A DNA stretch of 64,000 bases from Paraescarpia echinospica. Taxonomy: Eukaryota; Annelida; Polychaeta; Sabellida; Siboglinidae. This document shows positions 21,026 to 33,464 of this stretch, one piece after another (within the stretch, counting starts at the first letter, position 1; each line of letters opens with the position of its first letter). The translations under genes were made by a program, and so were the position numbers. The DNA is taken from contig CM034532.1 in assembly GCA_020002185.1 (NCBI GenBank), positions 26,584,911 to 26,648,910 of the forward strand, given 5' to 3'. Below the pieces are notes generated by a model. The model saw nothing but the letters and a program-made list of their open reading frames with translations, did not search any database and was not told the DNA's origin.

Positions 21026-23672
21026 CGTTTGCCGCCGGCGAGGCCACGATTGCTTCCCCGTCAGGGCTTCGGCTTGGCGTCGTCTTTTCATCTTGTAAAT
21101 TGCAATTAAGAATCACAAATACGATGTATAAAAGGTTCATCTCAAATGTTTTCAATGTAGCCCAATATTAAGCCTAAACCGAGGTGAAATAGTAAACAAG
21201 CATCATCAAATTATGCCAAACGGCAAATGTTACCAGTGCCTGGAAAAGGTGAACTGGTTGCCAGCGTATGAAACGGTGGAATGCATTATCGAGTGACGCA
21301 CAATTTGTGCATTAATGAATATATAATATCGTCCTTAATCGTATATTGCTGTTTGCTTGTCATAGATCAAAGCTGAAGCAAGGTGCGAAATCTTCCAGTC
21401 CGCAACGGCGATTGTTGAGAGTGTTCTGCTGCGCGACTTGGATGTTCAACATACATGCGAGGCCTTGCCCGGGATTATAAGTCTCGCACGCACCGCCAAC
21501 CGCGTCCGGGCCAAGCTAAGACCACAAGAACCGCGAGATGTAGACTTCCAGGTATGAACTGCGTGACGTTACTTTGTGAAATTTATCGGTATAATCAAAT
21601 TTAACACAAATATTTTGTTTTGTAGGTAGAGCTTCTGATATTTCGTTTGTAATTGTCATCATTAAAATGCAATGTTCATATTGTATAATTTCAGCTGGCT
21701 GAAGATTTCCTGCCCGAAGGATTCATCAAAGCCGACATTCGTGTGGACGATCAGCGTCATCTGTTATTTGCGACAGACAGACAGCTCGATCTACTGGCAC
21801 ACGCAAGGAGGTGGTATCTTGATGGAACGTTCAAGGTCGTCAAATCACCCTTTGTTCAGCTGTTTTCGATACACGCTTTCCTACAAGAAGATGACGCGAT
21901 GAAACAAGTGCCACTCGCGTTCATCTTTATGTCTCGACGCAAGACAAGAGACTACAAAGAGGTAAATTGAATTTATATGTGATCTACAAAATTAGTTTTG
22001 TTAGAGTCTTACTGGCATAGTATTTTATGTGCTACAATATGTATGTTAGTGTTATCTTAACATAGCAATGTTAATGGATAATTCATAATTTTAACGGACT
22101 TATATTTTGTTATTACATTTATTTTATTATTATATTAATATATATGTTTCAATATGTCATTTTGTATGATGCGTTGATGTTAATCGTAGTTGTCATCATT
22201 TAAAGGTGTTTCGTGTCACAAGCCGATTGCTGCCGCGACCTGCATCCGTGCGCGAATTTGTGGCGGACTTCGAAAAAGGTACTTAATCACTTTTTATAGA
22301 ATGATGATCGTATATGAATTGCTAAAATTGTGAGTCTTCAGTTTGCACACAGACATGGTGAGAGTTGCGCACATATTTGCATGGGTAGGATGTTCCATAA
22401 TTGTTGTGTAGTCAGTAACAATATTTTATATTTAAAGCGAAATTCTACCGGCAGCCATTGGAATTATTTGAGTGTTGTGAGTTTATGCCGATACAGTAAA
22501 CTGTAGTAGTAAGTACTAGTTATTTTCCTATCACGTGTGATTAACTAATTGTAAGAGTTCCGTATGTTTGCAGGAATGTGGAAGGGTCTCCGCGTCGTAT
22601 TCAATGAGCCTATCATAAAGGGGTGTTGTTTCCACTGGACCCAGGCGGTGTGGCGCAGGGTGCAGGACTTGGGGCTGCGCCAGGCTTACCTGACAGACGA
22701 AGGAACGTACAAGTACATCAAGAAGGTAGGCATACTTAATACCCTGTACTTTGTTAGATTGGATATATGTCTATGTAACATTGTTGTGTGTATCCAAACA
22801 TTTGGTAAGTATTGCTAGCACGACTGACAACCAGGACTGGGGTAGTAATATGTAGTAGTAACGATTTACGAAGTTATGAAAGTTTATATAGCAGGGGACA
22901 CTGGAACAGTGTGATAGCTACATGGCTTCAATAGTTCTTTGAAGTTTGTCCTCTTGCCAACTACCCTTTTCACACATGCCTGTGGGTTTAGTGGCAGCCT
23001 GCACATTACTAGGACTACACAACAGAGGTGTGAAAAACATCCTGATTATCTGTATGTGCGCCAATAATTAACTGTCCACCAAGTAGCTAGCTTTACTAAA
23101 TATAAGTTGTTTGTCCTATAAATAAATTTCTGATGTGTGTTTTCCAGGTACTAGCACTTCCTTTCTTGCCGGCCGAACACATCCCGGCAGCGTTCCATGC
23201 GCTGATGCCACAAGCGACGACATTCGTGCTTGTCGACCTCATGGACTACGTCGAAAACACGTGGATCAACAGTCGTGTTTGGAATACCGACTCCTGGTCG
23301 GTATACCAGCAAAGTATACGCACCAATAACGACGTAGAAGGTTGGCACCATCGCATCAACAAACGCGCCCGCGGTACAGCCCCGCCATTCTACAGGTTGG
23401 TGCCACTGCTGTTTGCAGAAGCGCAACTGATCCCGATTTTGTCTCGATTCGTTTCGGAGAAGAAACTCGTGCGGCGCCAGCGGAAATGTTACAGGCAGCT
23501 ACAAGGGAAATTGTTTCGTCTGTGGGCTAGATACGCAGCTGGCGAAATCTCGACTTCGAAATTGCTTAAGTCTTGTGGCAATGTGTATGCTCCGAGCCGT
23601 CTGTAAATGAGGACTGTAGCCGCCTGTGTGCTAAGATATTACCATTGTGTGTGGAAGTGGTGGTGGAATCCT

Positions 23673-23678
23673 ATTAAA
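23673..23678 (+). promoter_or_regulatory. Poly(A) signal ATTAAA for the MULE gene, copy 1
   Basis: ATTAAA about 70 nt past the stop of the last exon, followed by a GT-rich stretch. A reasonable 3' end, identical in copy 2. Confidence 0.45.
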
Positions 23679-23904
23679 GTTGTGTTAAGACGTTACCATG
23701 CTTTGTCTCTCACACACCGATCATAGACCATTCGCCGGTGTCTTAGTTCGCTGTGCTTAAAACAAACAACAACCAGTGACAACCAGTTTCGTTTTAAAAA
23801 GAAGCATGGCACTGACATGTTGCCTTGTGCATACAACTGGCGACATTGTCTAGATATATCATTGTCATCTAGCATACTATTTGAAATATGACAAATATTT
23901 TACA

Positions 23905-24360
23905 GATTCTACCTCTCATAGTTTGTCGTTACCAAGATAAAACTTGGAAATTTAACATTCTTACAACTCTTGTTTCTAATTATTATGACCATACTCTTTT
24001 GGGCATTGTACCTTATGTCATGAGATAATCCATATTGATCACAGACGATGAGAATGGTCTGTAATTCCCTGCTGGACGGACCAAATACTACACGATCATA
24101 AGCATACATAATATTAATTACACAATTATATCCTACACAACTTACTACATTGCAACCATTATGTACAGTGGATAAACCATCCACGTAAACACTGAACAAA
24201 TAGGGGGATAAAATACATCCTGTCTAACTCCATTACTTACATAAATACTGTCTGACACATGACTACCCCATCTTACACACATTTGTTGGTTCGCATAATC
24301 TGTTAATTGAAAAGCCGGATTCCAAAATGCGCTAAGTCCATTTTCCAAAGATATTAGATA
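23905..24360 (-). pseudogene. Non-LTR RT fragment with YADD block, copy 1
   Basis: Reading leftward: MCVRWGSHVSDSIYVSNGVR, a frameshift, LFSVYVDGLS-like residues, then MYAYDRVVFGPSSRELQ and YNAQKSMVI. These are consecutive RT blocks of a LINE. The catalytic motif is YAYD here (codon at 24098-24100) but YADD in copy 2. The frameshift after GVRQ is present in both copies. Confidence 0.75.
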
Positions 24361-24844
24361 ATGACGGACCCCGGCATGGTCTCTAGTTATAGATGCTTAA
24401 CGCTACCAAAACAGTTGACCCAAACCGAGCTTAGTCCCTACAGATGAAGTCATCAAAGTTTGCCAATTTTCTCAAAACTAGTTCAGTCCAGCGAGGCAAA
24501 TTTTTTAAAACGTAATCAGTCCAGCTATGTCATTCGCATAAATGCAAATGGCGGATAATCAGATGACGATAGAGTACAACTCGCCGGTTTCCACTCAGGT
24601 GGAAAAAACATCACTAGAAAAGCAGAAAATATCAGGCAGAGGGGAAACATGCAGCAAACATATGACACCGACATATGCTGCGCTGTGAAGCTCACGGAAA
24701 ATTTAGTATTACGAAAATGTGGCGTGAACTAATCTGCGATTCTGTGTATGAAAGTATTTACTGGATAATCGGCTAATATAACCATATGATGTTAGCCTGG
24801 ACTGTAAAAGAAATATATTAATTACTTAAAAATGCTAAGTCCGT
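24361..24844. other. Non-coding, nothing recognised
   Basis: No supported frame, RNA or repeat boundary. Confidence 0.3.
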
Positions 24845-24970
24845 GGACGCAGAAGTAGTCTCAGAACGGGGGCCGAGTAGTCTCAGAACGGGGGCCGAGT
24901 TGTCTCAGGATGGGGCCGAGATGTCTCGAGACGACTCGGCCCGACTTGTCCGAGGGCCGAGTTGTCCGCC
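24845..24970. repeat. Short GC-rich tandem repeat (GGGGCCGAGTxGTCTCAG)
   Basis: Roughly 22-bp units with gtctcagaacgggggccgag, followed by a self-complementary portion (gtctcgagac, cgactcggcccg). Copy 2 carries one extra stretch (ggtccgagttgtctcgggcc). Confidence 0.7.
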
Positions 24971-25875
24971 TACCTTAAATGCAACTCCTTACACCCGCCA
25001 AGACCCATTTCACTGGCCAACCCCATGTTTTTTGTTAGTTTTATTTTATTCTTTTTTAATATTTATTCTCAGCATTACAACAGCTGCAGTACGACAACTG
25101 CCACTACCAGTACATTAATACAATAACGTTACACTGCTGCCTGCTGCCTAAGTACCACGCTAACCATCTAACATACCTGAAAGTCACTGACCAAACTATT
25201 AGTTTTACACGGGCGTTCGCCACATTCCCTCTGTCTCCCCATTATCGTCGCCCCAATACCCTTCATGGCCAAAAAGACGGCACCCCTGCACCCTACGCCA
25301 GACACTGTCGCCCCGAAAGTCGAAACCCAGCAAACTGAATCCTGCAATAAGTGCCCTCAGAATCCGAACCCGTTACGAAACGCAACTACGACGATGCTAC
25401 AAATCTCTGCAGCATCCTGCACGACGCAAATCCGTTATCCGTTGTATGCCTTGCTCAAAATGGCGTCGTACTGATCGACACGAGGTATCCGCTCAACTTT
25501 CTTGCTCCAACCACCGCAAATAAAAGCCACTAACAAGACCGTATTAACAGACAAAATCACAACTTGAATGACCATAAACCAATAGCAATACAAAATTCAA
25601 CAATAAAACACAAAATGAAGTAAATGATTCGTCAAGCGACAACCATGCGCATAACCGTTCGATCAATGTCTCCGTGAACGGCGCATTGAGACGAGCCCGT
25701 TCATACTACGAGGACTAATTACTGCTATGTAATCTTACGCGCACGAGTAAGTGCGCTCTCTATATTGTCCACTAGGTTACCGTTGGCCTACTCCGCTAAG
25801 GGACACCACCTTCCTTCTTACACTGCTACTTCACATAGGATATTTATATATCATGTATTCTAACTTACTATTCTT
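24971..25875. other. Non-coding, nothing recognised
   Basis: A 69-codon frame starting at 25265 on + resembles no known family. Otherwise featureless. Confidence 0.3.
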
Positions 25876-25878
25876 ACA

Positions 25879-25909
<31 letters not shown>

Positions 25910-25975
25910 CATGTATTCTAACTAACGCACAGTGCGGAGGTCTTACCGCTGGGCTACTGCGCTCCACAAAACATA

Positions 25976-26025
<50 letters not shown>

Positions 26026-26586
26026 GCTTCTATAATTACATATAGCATTTACAAACATTTTTATAACAAACAGCGTTGTGTGACATCTGTCAAGTTGGAG
26101 TGAGTTATTCAGAATACATAATGTATATATATACATATATATATGCCTCTACCGCTGCCGCCGCTGCCGCCGCTGCCGTCGCTGCCGCTGCTGCCGCTAC
26201 TGCCGCCGCTATATATATATATATACATATATATACACATAATGCTTCTATAATTACATATAGCATTTACAAACATTTTATATTCATATATATATATATA
26301 TATATTGATTGGAATATTTGTGTGTTATCATTATTATCATTGTATATTATCAGTTCACCATTACGGTGCATTACATATGATGATAGGTGCATGTAAAACG
26401 TTGTATCCTATATTGTATTCATGTAATAGTGTTGATAATTGGCACGTGTTTGTTGATAATTCTCGCCGCCGCTGCCGTCGCTGCCGCTGCTGCCGCTGCT
26501 GCCGCTACTGCCGCCGCTATATATATATATATATATATATACATAATGCTTCTATAATTACATATAGCATTTACAAACATTTTATA

Positions 26587-26620
<34 letters not shown>
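25876..26620. repeat. Composite (TA)n / CTGCCG / palindrome array, copy 1
   Basis: Three copies of taatgcttctataattacat plus atagcatttacaaacatttt (near 26022, 26240 and 26545) are each flanked by (TA)n; two are preceded by CTGCCG-rich runs (26145-26210 and 26463-26518). An intervening piece at 25920-25970 holds a tRNA-like box A (reverse strand gtagcccagcggtaagac) without a convincing box B. Poly-Ala and Ile-Tyr frames are artefacts. Confidence 0.8.
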
Positions 26621-26621
<1 letters not shown>

Positions 26622-28024
26622 TTGCAATAAAACGTGATTTTGCCGTGTGCCATAATTTCCTGAGCACTAATAGCAATACTGTAGAGAAGAACACAGAGCT
26701 GCAGTTCCCCGTTTCTCTGTGAAGAGACCACAAGTGAAATAGTGATGGTCACCCGCAAAATACCCAATATATAATTTGTGTTTACACGAATCATTTGGAG
26801 TTTGTTGCCACGTTGATAATTAATTATACAGCTCGAGTATAATTCTGCGTTCCAATGGGCTCGTTTATATCGTAAACACGACTTGGCGAACTACAAGGTT
26901 CACGAGCTCCCCCAGTTGTACATTTTTCTAACTGGGTCAAGTAGGGGTTACGAAGTCGTATCACGGCATACACGAGGTGACTGGAACGGAGCATTAGTCT
27001 GCACGCATGCACATTGAAGCACGCTTTTAAATCCATCCACCTGACATGGACTGCCGCTATATTCTCTCTCCCTATCTTCCATACAAACAACATATTTAAC
27101 CATTTTGGCACTGTTACCCATTGAGCAAGTCAACACAACCGTAATTACCCATCTGTTCTTAAATACCAAATTCAACTTGCGAAAAACAGATATGGTCTAC
27201 TGTTTGAGTTGTTCCAAGCATGATCACAATAAGTGGTTCCTGACTGGCAAACTGAATACCAGCCAAGTTTTAAAACTGCGATTCTCACAACTATAGAACA
27301 GAATCGCGTATGTTATACGATGCCAATGCTATCTACTTTGTGAATATAAATTGACCGTCGATTCAGCGACCCCTTAACCCAGCGCTCGGGGGCTAATACA
27401 CCCCCGCCCCGGGTCACTACGTCACTGGAACCAACAGCGCGCTTAGTCAAGTAATGAATGATTTAAATAATGGTGTCCTCTGGCGACTGACACACAACTT
27501 CACCTTGTCACCTTGTGACGCCAAGTCGGGGCCGACATTTGGCGACTCTCCAGCACAGCCTCCCCCATTCTCGTCTGTCTGGTGTTGCCTGTCCGAGTTG
27601 TTCTAGCGTCATGCTCGTTTATCTTCGTTTATCGTTAATTTGGTCTATCTACCTGATTCTGGTCGACTGATTTCCAATTTTCAACCAGTTATTCCCAGCG
27701 TGATTGTTATGTTTTTCAGGTGAAATGTTCATGTTCGCATGATATGGCCATAGTAAATTGTTTTTTTATGGCACTCACACTATGAAGCCGTATCAAATGA
27801 TCAAATTGATCTAACGAACTTTGAGAACGGTGCCAATATTTGAATTTCATATCACAAGGTTTATCCAAACCTGGCAATGGTGCGATATATTTTACGCTGA
27901 CTCCACATGGCGTTAAATAATATGTGTTAATACGTCGTCCCCAGTTTTGCCTATAATTGTGGTTGAGAATTTGATACTGACAAAAAGCAGCGTGACAAAA
28001 CGGGATATAACGTCATGATAAAAG
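26621..28024. other. Non-coding, nothing recognised
   Basis: No family-level match. A GC-rich, near-palindromic patch (gcgctcgggggc ... cccccgccccggg) lies at about 27380-27415. Copy 2 has about 67 extra bases near 56870-56935. Confidence 0.3.
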
Positions 28025-28025
28025 T

Positions 28026-28320
28026 AAGTTCTATATAGCGCAGTATCCACTCATTAGGTATGCCCAAAGCTCTTTTCACTACACTCCCTTGTATCTTGAT
28101 TTCTATAGAAAGCATTCAGCCACGCTGTAATTAATGCGCGAATAATATTCGTACATAAATATCCACCACTGCCCGAGGCCAGGTACTCCTTTATACAACA
28201 AAATTAACTGAAGTGACGCAGAGTGAACGAACTTGCACAAGGTTTGAAACGGCAATTCAGCATTCAAACCCATGTTCACTCGATTGTGAGCCGAATGCTC
28301 TAACCAATGCGCTACTGCGT
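28026..28320 (-). mobile_element. tRNA-derived SINE, copy 1
   Basis: On the - strand the head reads gcagtagcgcattggttaga, containing an RNA polymerase III box A-like TAGCGCATTGG, and about 30 nt later gggtttgaatgc, a box B-like motif. A tRNA-unrelated body follows and the element ends near tgcgctatatagaactta, a tail typical of animal SINEs. There is no intact cloverleaf, so it is not called as a tRNA gene. Confidence 0.55.
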
Positions 28321-28504
28321 GGTTATGAAGAAGGTGAAGAGGAAGACCCGACAAGTTGGATAAATTATGAAGAGAGAATATACAAAAGAGCATGTATGGA
28401 TACTTCATGGTGTCGCTTATGAATCTCTGAACGTAACGTTCCCTTATGATATGATGATACATACCCACCCTAGCGCAATTGCAGTGAGACAACTTCCACC
28501 GCAT

Positions 28505-31500
28505 ATAATAATAATAATAAAACTTTATTTTTACACCGTCAAATCCGGGACGGTTGCCCCGCCCCGTTCACGGGTGTTTACAAGCATTAAAATACTAAGT
28601 AGCTTAAAATTATAATTAGTCCAGGTAAATAATAAAATAAATAAAAACGATAGGCTGTAAAACATATTAAAACTGTAGAATGTTCCTCTGTGTAAATTAT
28701 TTTAAATATATATTTACAAATTAAACTGCATTCGTTAAAAGTAATATTAATTGTGTGAAATATAAAAAACATTAATACCATGAATACTACAATGATAATA
28801 CGTAATGAATACTACAATGATAATAAATAATGAATACTACAATGATAATAAATATGATAATATGTAATATGTGTGTTAAAGTCCAATGTCAGTCATGTAA
28901 AACCTATTAAGTGCAGAAGAACAATGTCTTTAGTTGTTTCTAAAATTGAGGGAGAATGCCGTTGTTGCGCATGTTCATGGGAAGTTTGTTCCACAGAGTG
29001 GGGCCAGCACAAGCAAATGCAGGGCGGCCGAAACGTTCTAAGTTCACTCTAGGAACTTGCAAGAGTAACCCGCTTGTAGAGCGCAGGGAACGACGTGGTG
29101 TATATTGGTGTAATAGTGCCGCAAGGTACTCAGGCGTACCATCGTATAATGCCCTGTGCACAAGGACGAGTATCTTAAACTCAATACGCCTCCTAACAAG
29201 CAACCAGTGTAATGTCCGCAGTATTGTCGTCATGGACTGCCGATCGCCCAGCTGAATCTGCATAACAATTCGAGCCGCAGACCGCTGAACCATTTCCAAG
29301 CGGTTTAGGTGACGATCGTTTATTCCGAAAAGCATCGCATTACCATAGTCAATTCGCGATGTCACTAGTCCGTGGACCAGACTCTTACATGCACTGGTGG
29401 TAACAGAATCTCATATCTTTGCCATTTGTGACAGGTGATAATAGGCGTTGCGACATACGTTCGCTACTTGTGACGCCATCGATAGATCAGTGTCAATGAC
29501 GAATCCGAGATCAACGAACTGGCCACATATGTTGACGCGGCTTAACGATATAGGAGTACGCAGACTTGGCGAACGGGTGACAATGGCTTCGGATTTGGTG
29601 TCGTTCATCACGAGTCCGTTGTCATGGAGCCATATTTTCACGTCCTGCATGCAGGCCTCCATACGTGCAAGGGCTTGTGTGTGGTCGGTTGATGGGAAAG
29701 TGATATAAAGTTGAGTGTCGTCCTCGTATAAATGGTGTTGAATGTTATGCCGTTGTAGAAGTTTGGTTAAAGGTGCGATGTACGCATTAAAAAGTATCGG
29801 TCCCAGGGCAGACCCTTGCGGCACTCCTGTCATTATGGTGTTTGTTTCTGACACGACATTCTTTACACGTACTACATATGTTCAATCACACAGATAAGAT
29901 GTAAGCCAGACAAGGACGTCGCCAGATAACCCGTATCCACTCAACCATCGCAGCAGTATGACATGATCGATGGTGTCGAAAGCCGCAGTAAGATCCAGTA
30001 GCACTAGGAGCGCACCCGGCGACTATCAATCGTTTGTGCAACGTCGTTGTGTATACGCACGAGTGCTGTTTCCGCACTACGGTGTGCACGGTACGCACTC
30101 TGGTAAATTCCGTAGATACCGTTCTCCTCCATGAAGTGGTGTAGTTGTTGGGCAACGAAGCGCTCAGTCGTCTTCGCCACAAACGTGATGTTCGAGATTG
30201 GGCGGTAGTTGGTGAGTACGATGGGGTCAGAGCCTCGTTTCTTCAATATTGGTACTACAACAGCATGCTTCATAGATGGAGGAACCACAGCAGACGATAG
30301 CGAGGCATTGATGATGCGAGCTAGGACAGGAGACAGAACATCAATATGATGTTTCACGAGCGATGTTGGCAGTGGGTCGAGTTTACACGATTTCACAGCA
30401 GATGCCAGCACTATCCCCTTCACATCCGATGGCAACGCAGGTTCGAAGACATCTAAACGAGCAGTCACAACTGTTGTCGTGTCATCAGCTGGCAGCGGAG
30501 ACCGATTACGACACAGAGCTTCCACTTTGTTTGTGAAGCTTCGCTGGAATCTGGTAGCAAGTGCCGCGTGGGATACGTCTGCCACTTCGGGTAGGGTCCT
30601 GGCTGCGTCTCAACCAAGAAGTGGGTATGCGATATTATACATGAGGCGCATATTGCCGCCAGCTTTCACGATTTCAGATCTGTAGTGTTCGGGGCGTGCT
30701 GTCTTCAGCGATTTCCGGTAGGCGTTCCGTCGGTCCGTAAAAATCTGCCGATGTACCGTTAGGCCTGATTTACGCCAATGGCGTTCGGCACGACGGAGGG
30801 CTCGCTTTTCTTCGCCCAGTTCATTTGTGTGCCACGGGGTCATCGGCCTCACCGTGATGGTCCGTGACACGAGAGGCGCGTGCGCGTCAACGATGGTGCG
30901 TAGACAGGTATCGTAGCCCGCGAGAAGAGCAATTGGGTCCGCCTCGTCAGCATCAAGGTCAAACGATTCTAAGTCTGCTGCGAAACTGCTGTTGTTGATC
31001 GCTGCATATTTCCGATATGTAACGTGTCGTTTCAGACTGTCTGGTTTTAACTGGAAGAGCCCACATTCGACGGCGTAGTGATCGGTAATTAGTGTCGTGG
31101 GCACGGCAGCAGTGGTAATAGGATGTGATGTTTTCGCCGATATTATCAGGTATGGTGCATTACCCCGTTCGTGTTTAGCGCCAATTAACATGTTGCACAA
31201 AGCCAGCCGTATCAAGCAGATCTGTCAGATTCACCGCGTCCGTGCAAGTTGAATTGTTGTATCTGGTGTTGAAGTCACCGCACAAGACCGTCTCTGTAGG
31301 ATGAGCAGCAGCGATGAGTAACACTTTGGAGACATCGTCCAGGAAAGTTCCAAAACACTTATTTTGCCGTCTGTACATGACGATAACACGTGTTGTGCAG
31401 CCGATGCGGGCATTGCGTAGAGTGACGGAGAGTGTTTCGGAAGCGTGCGTGTCGACAGTGGCACGTGACACGAGCTGCAGAGTTTTGCGGAACAGAACTC

Positions 31501-31860
31501 CAACGCCTCCACTGTATCGAGCGCCACCACGTGGCTGGTGAGCGAGCGTATAATTTTCTCTGCAAAGTTCAGAAACTGAAGCCTTGTCTTCATCTGTCAA
31601 CCAGGTTTCAGTTACAGCAACAATGTCCAGAGAACACTCATCAACATAATCACGTACGAACAATGATTTGTTTCGCAGAGATCTTGCATTTATCAGAGCA
31701 AATTTAGCTTTGCCCACGATTACGATTATTGCCAGGCAGTGTACATGTGCGACGGCATGGTTACGCAACAGGTTCGACTGATTAGAATATCCACTGAGCA
31801 GCCACAGTAAACGATAAAAAGTTTTTAAAATCAGTAAAACACACACCTACGACATTCTTG
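28505..31860 (-). mobile_element. L2/CR1-like LINE, copy 1, near full length
   Basis: Runs leftward. The endonuclease spans 31846-31175 plus 31215-31050: NARSLRN, TETWL, GDFNTR, TDHYAV (catalytic N, E, D and H blocks). RT follows from about 30585 to 29411: VVPILKKRG, NYRPISN, TGVPQGSALGP, and YEDDTQLYI in place of YADD. The C-terminal part spans 29365-28940 with DYGNAMLFGINDRHLNRLE. The 3' UTR ends with a ccgtc/gacgg hairpin (28536-28553), AATAAA (28524-28529 reversed) and a (TTA)n tail. A short simple-repeat 3' tail is the usual end of this clade. At least four frame breaks make it inactive. The VQHV block at 31190 survives here but is lost in copy 2. Confidence 0.85.
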
Positions 31861-31926
31861 TCGCTGACTAAATTGTATGACTTTATCACGGTAGGTTCAC
31901 GCACGTATGCAGTGAAGATCAGTGTG

Positions 31927-32846
31927 CAGGGCCGTAGCTAGCATGAAACAATGGGGGCAGCAAACACATTCAGTTAGTCCTGTGTCATTTAGTTTCTGTA
32001 GGTTAGACGGCAGGAGGTCTTGAGTTGCGGTGAGTTCAGGGTGGTCACTCGGAAATGGTTCAGCCAATTTGTCAAGGACGTGATCAATAAATGTATAAAA
32101 ATACTGAAGCTGTGCTGTTCTGCGTTTACGAATGACAATTCCTGTAGAGTTGGCCACTAGCCAAACACGGCGCCATATTTCATCCCACCCTGATGGGATG
32201 GTCCTGCAGTTCCGGATGCATTTACTCGCCAACGAAATAACCTCGTACGCATCGCCCAGATTGCACTGTTTGGCTTGGAGTTTCTTGGTCACTGACCCAA
32301 GTAAACTGAGTACCTTCTGGGCCACCCCTAGGAACGCAATGAATTGTAGACGGTCGTACACGGCTGAATGATTTCGTACGTTGACAGTACTGGCTCGTTC
32401 GATGCCTCCCAGCACATCCAATACAGCGTTATATTTTGCGATGAGTGCTGACAGCGTTCCTAGTCTCTAGGATCTAACAGGACGAAAGTGCCCTTTCAAG
32501 GAAAGGAACCCTTTTTCATATCGGGAAAAGAGCACTTAAAGTATGGGGTATCACTCAATGGCAGTATTGCTGTGCTTGAAGGAACTTCACGCACCCTTCA
32601 CTGTGTCCTTTATCCACGCCTCAAACCTGGGAACGATCGTTTTCAGGCACGGACCCAGGATTTCGGAAGATACAGTGCGGGCCAGTTTATGGACATAAGG
32701 CACTTTGACCAATAAGTGGGCATGGAAACAAAAAAAACAGCAATGATATATATAATGTAAGCTAGACAAAAGAAACTTTTCAACTAAAATGGCATTCTTT
32801 CGTATTTTCCCCCTGCCCCCCCCCCCCTCCGCTAGCTACGGCCCTG
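31927..32846 (-). mobile_element. hAT element with transposase fragment, copy 1, 920 bp
   Basis: Terminal inverted repeats cagggccgtagctagc (31927-31942) and its exact complement (32831-32846), 16 bp perfect. On the - strand, 32421-31927 encodes a piece of hAT transposase (P52rIPK/ZMYM-like): VLSLLGSVTKKLQAKQCNL, then FYTFIDHVLDKLAEPF and LLPSNL. The zinc finger, the catalytic N-terminal half and the dimerisation domain are missing, so it is an internally deleted copy. The right flank aattgcgttacaaaactgat resembles the undisturbed sequence at 34688-34705. Confidence 0.75.
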
Positions 32847-32862
32847 AATTGCGTTACAAAAC

Positions 32863-33464
32863 TGATCGTGTGTAAATAAAAGTGTTGTCTACGTACTTGT
32901 TGATTTATGCCGTTGGAAGTGTTAACTGGAAAATACCTATGTGTGTTAATCACACCTGTCGAGTTGTTCTCGAGTGCCCATGTTTACGACATTCGACTTG
33001 ACTTGGATTTGTTCGTTGACTTGAGACATCATTAGACGTCAGTTGAAGGCGCCTACATCTAGCCTGTTTCGGGAGTGTCATCTGAGATCACACTCGTCTT
33101 CTGTTTGATAGTGATCAAACATTACGAACAAGGCCTCTCTATAGAAAACGACTATCGGACAATGTAGTGCACACACTATCTGATTAGTGGTAATCACAAT
33201 TGTGATACATTTAATTAGTTGTTTGTTGGTGAATATCCGTTGTATAAAATTAACCAACAGGTGGATGAATACATTGATTAGTGAAGAGGGATAAACAAGA
33301 TTAAACAGATGAACAACAACATTTTGTGATGACGCAAAATGCTAACACGTGTCATGTAGCTGACCTAAAACATTCATGGGTGTGGAAAACGTACCGCCAT
33401 GACAAACGATCTGTTGACAAAATTTGTTCGGAACAATTCATAACGCTTGAGCATAAATTTAGGG
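32863..33464. repeat. Duplicated ~0.5 kb block, unit 1
   Basis: Direct diverged repeat of 34698-35137. Shared phrases include gaaggcgcctaca, tagcctgtttcgggag, tgaatatccgttgtataaaa and aacaacattttgtgatgacg. The left part of this unit lies before the hAT element in copy 2 of the large block. Confidence 0.85.

Larger units (their letters stand above)
19480..23606 (+). pseudogene. OTU protease-FLYWCH-MULE transposase gene, copy 1 (two single-base frameshifts)
   Basis: Eight exons with GT/AG sites: 19480-20119, 20244-20376, 20537-20700, 21366-21551, 21695-21961, 22206-22278, 22574-22725 and 23148-23606. Exon 1 is an OTU cysteine-protease domain: DGNC with the Cys codon at 19591, and NHFVVL with the His at 20008. 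Exons 2-3 form a FLYWCH zinc finger (LVWDGYSY; WRC, NCQA, HAH as ligands). Exons 5-8 form a MULE-type DDE transposase: WYLDGTFK, VADFEKG, the CCFHWTQAVWR block and NNDVEGWHH. Downstream phases all agree. The first ATG in frame is at 19531; alternatively 19480 follows an AG acceptor. Lesions: six C at 20037-20042 where copy 2 has seven, and one base missing near 20670 (ccgggtgg for ccggagtgg), leaving exon 3 at 164 nt. An ATTAAA signal follows the stop. Confidence 0.8.
7015..32406. repeat. Large duplicated block, copy 1 (about 25.4 kb)
   Basis: Collinear and same-orientation with 37279-64000. The coordinate offset is 30264 at the left end, about 30257 near 12 kb, 30114 near 19.5 kb and about 31367 near 29.5 kb, tracking a limited set of indels. 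By eye mismatches are sparse. The match runs to the last base of the window, so the full unit is longer than seen. Confidence 0.97.

Noticed and set aside
25265..25533. 69- and 60-codon frames conserved in both copies
   Set aside because: Conservation is explained by the recent duplication. No domain or splice support.
25925..25970. tRNA-like box A (gtagcccagcggtaagac) on -
   Set aside because: No box B at the right distance and no cloverleaf; possibly another SINE head, but too short to call.
28260..28320. tRNA gene on - with box A and box B
   Set aside because: Acceptor and anticodon stems do not pair and a SINE body follows, so it is listed as a SINE.
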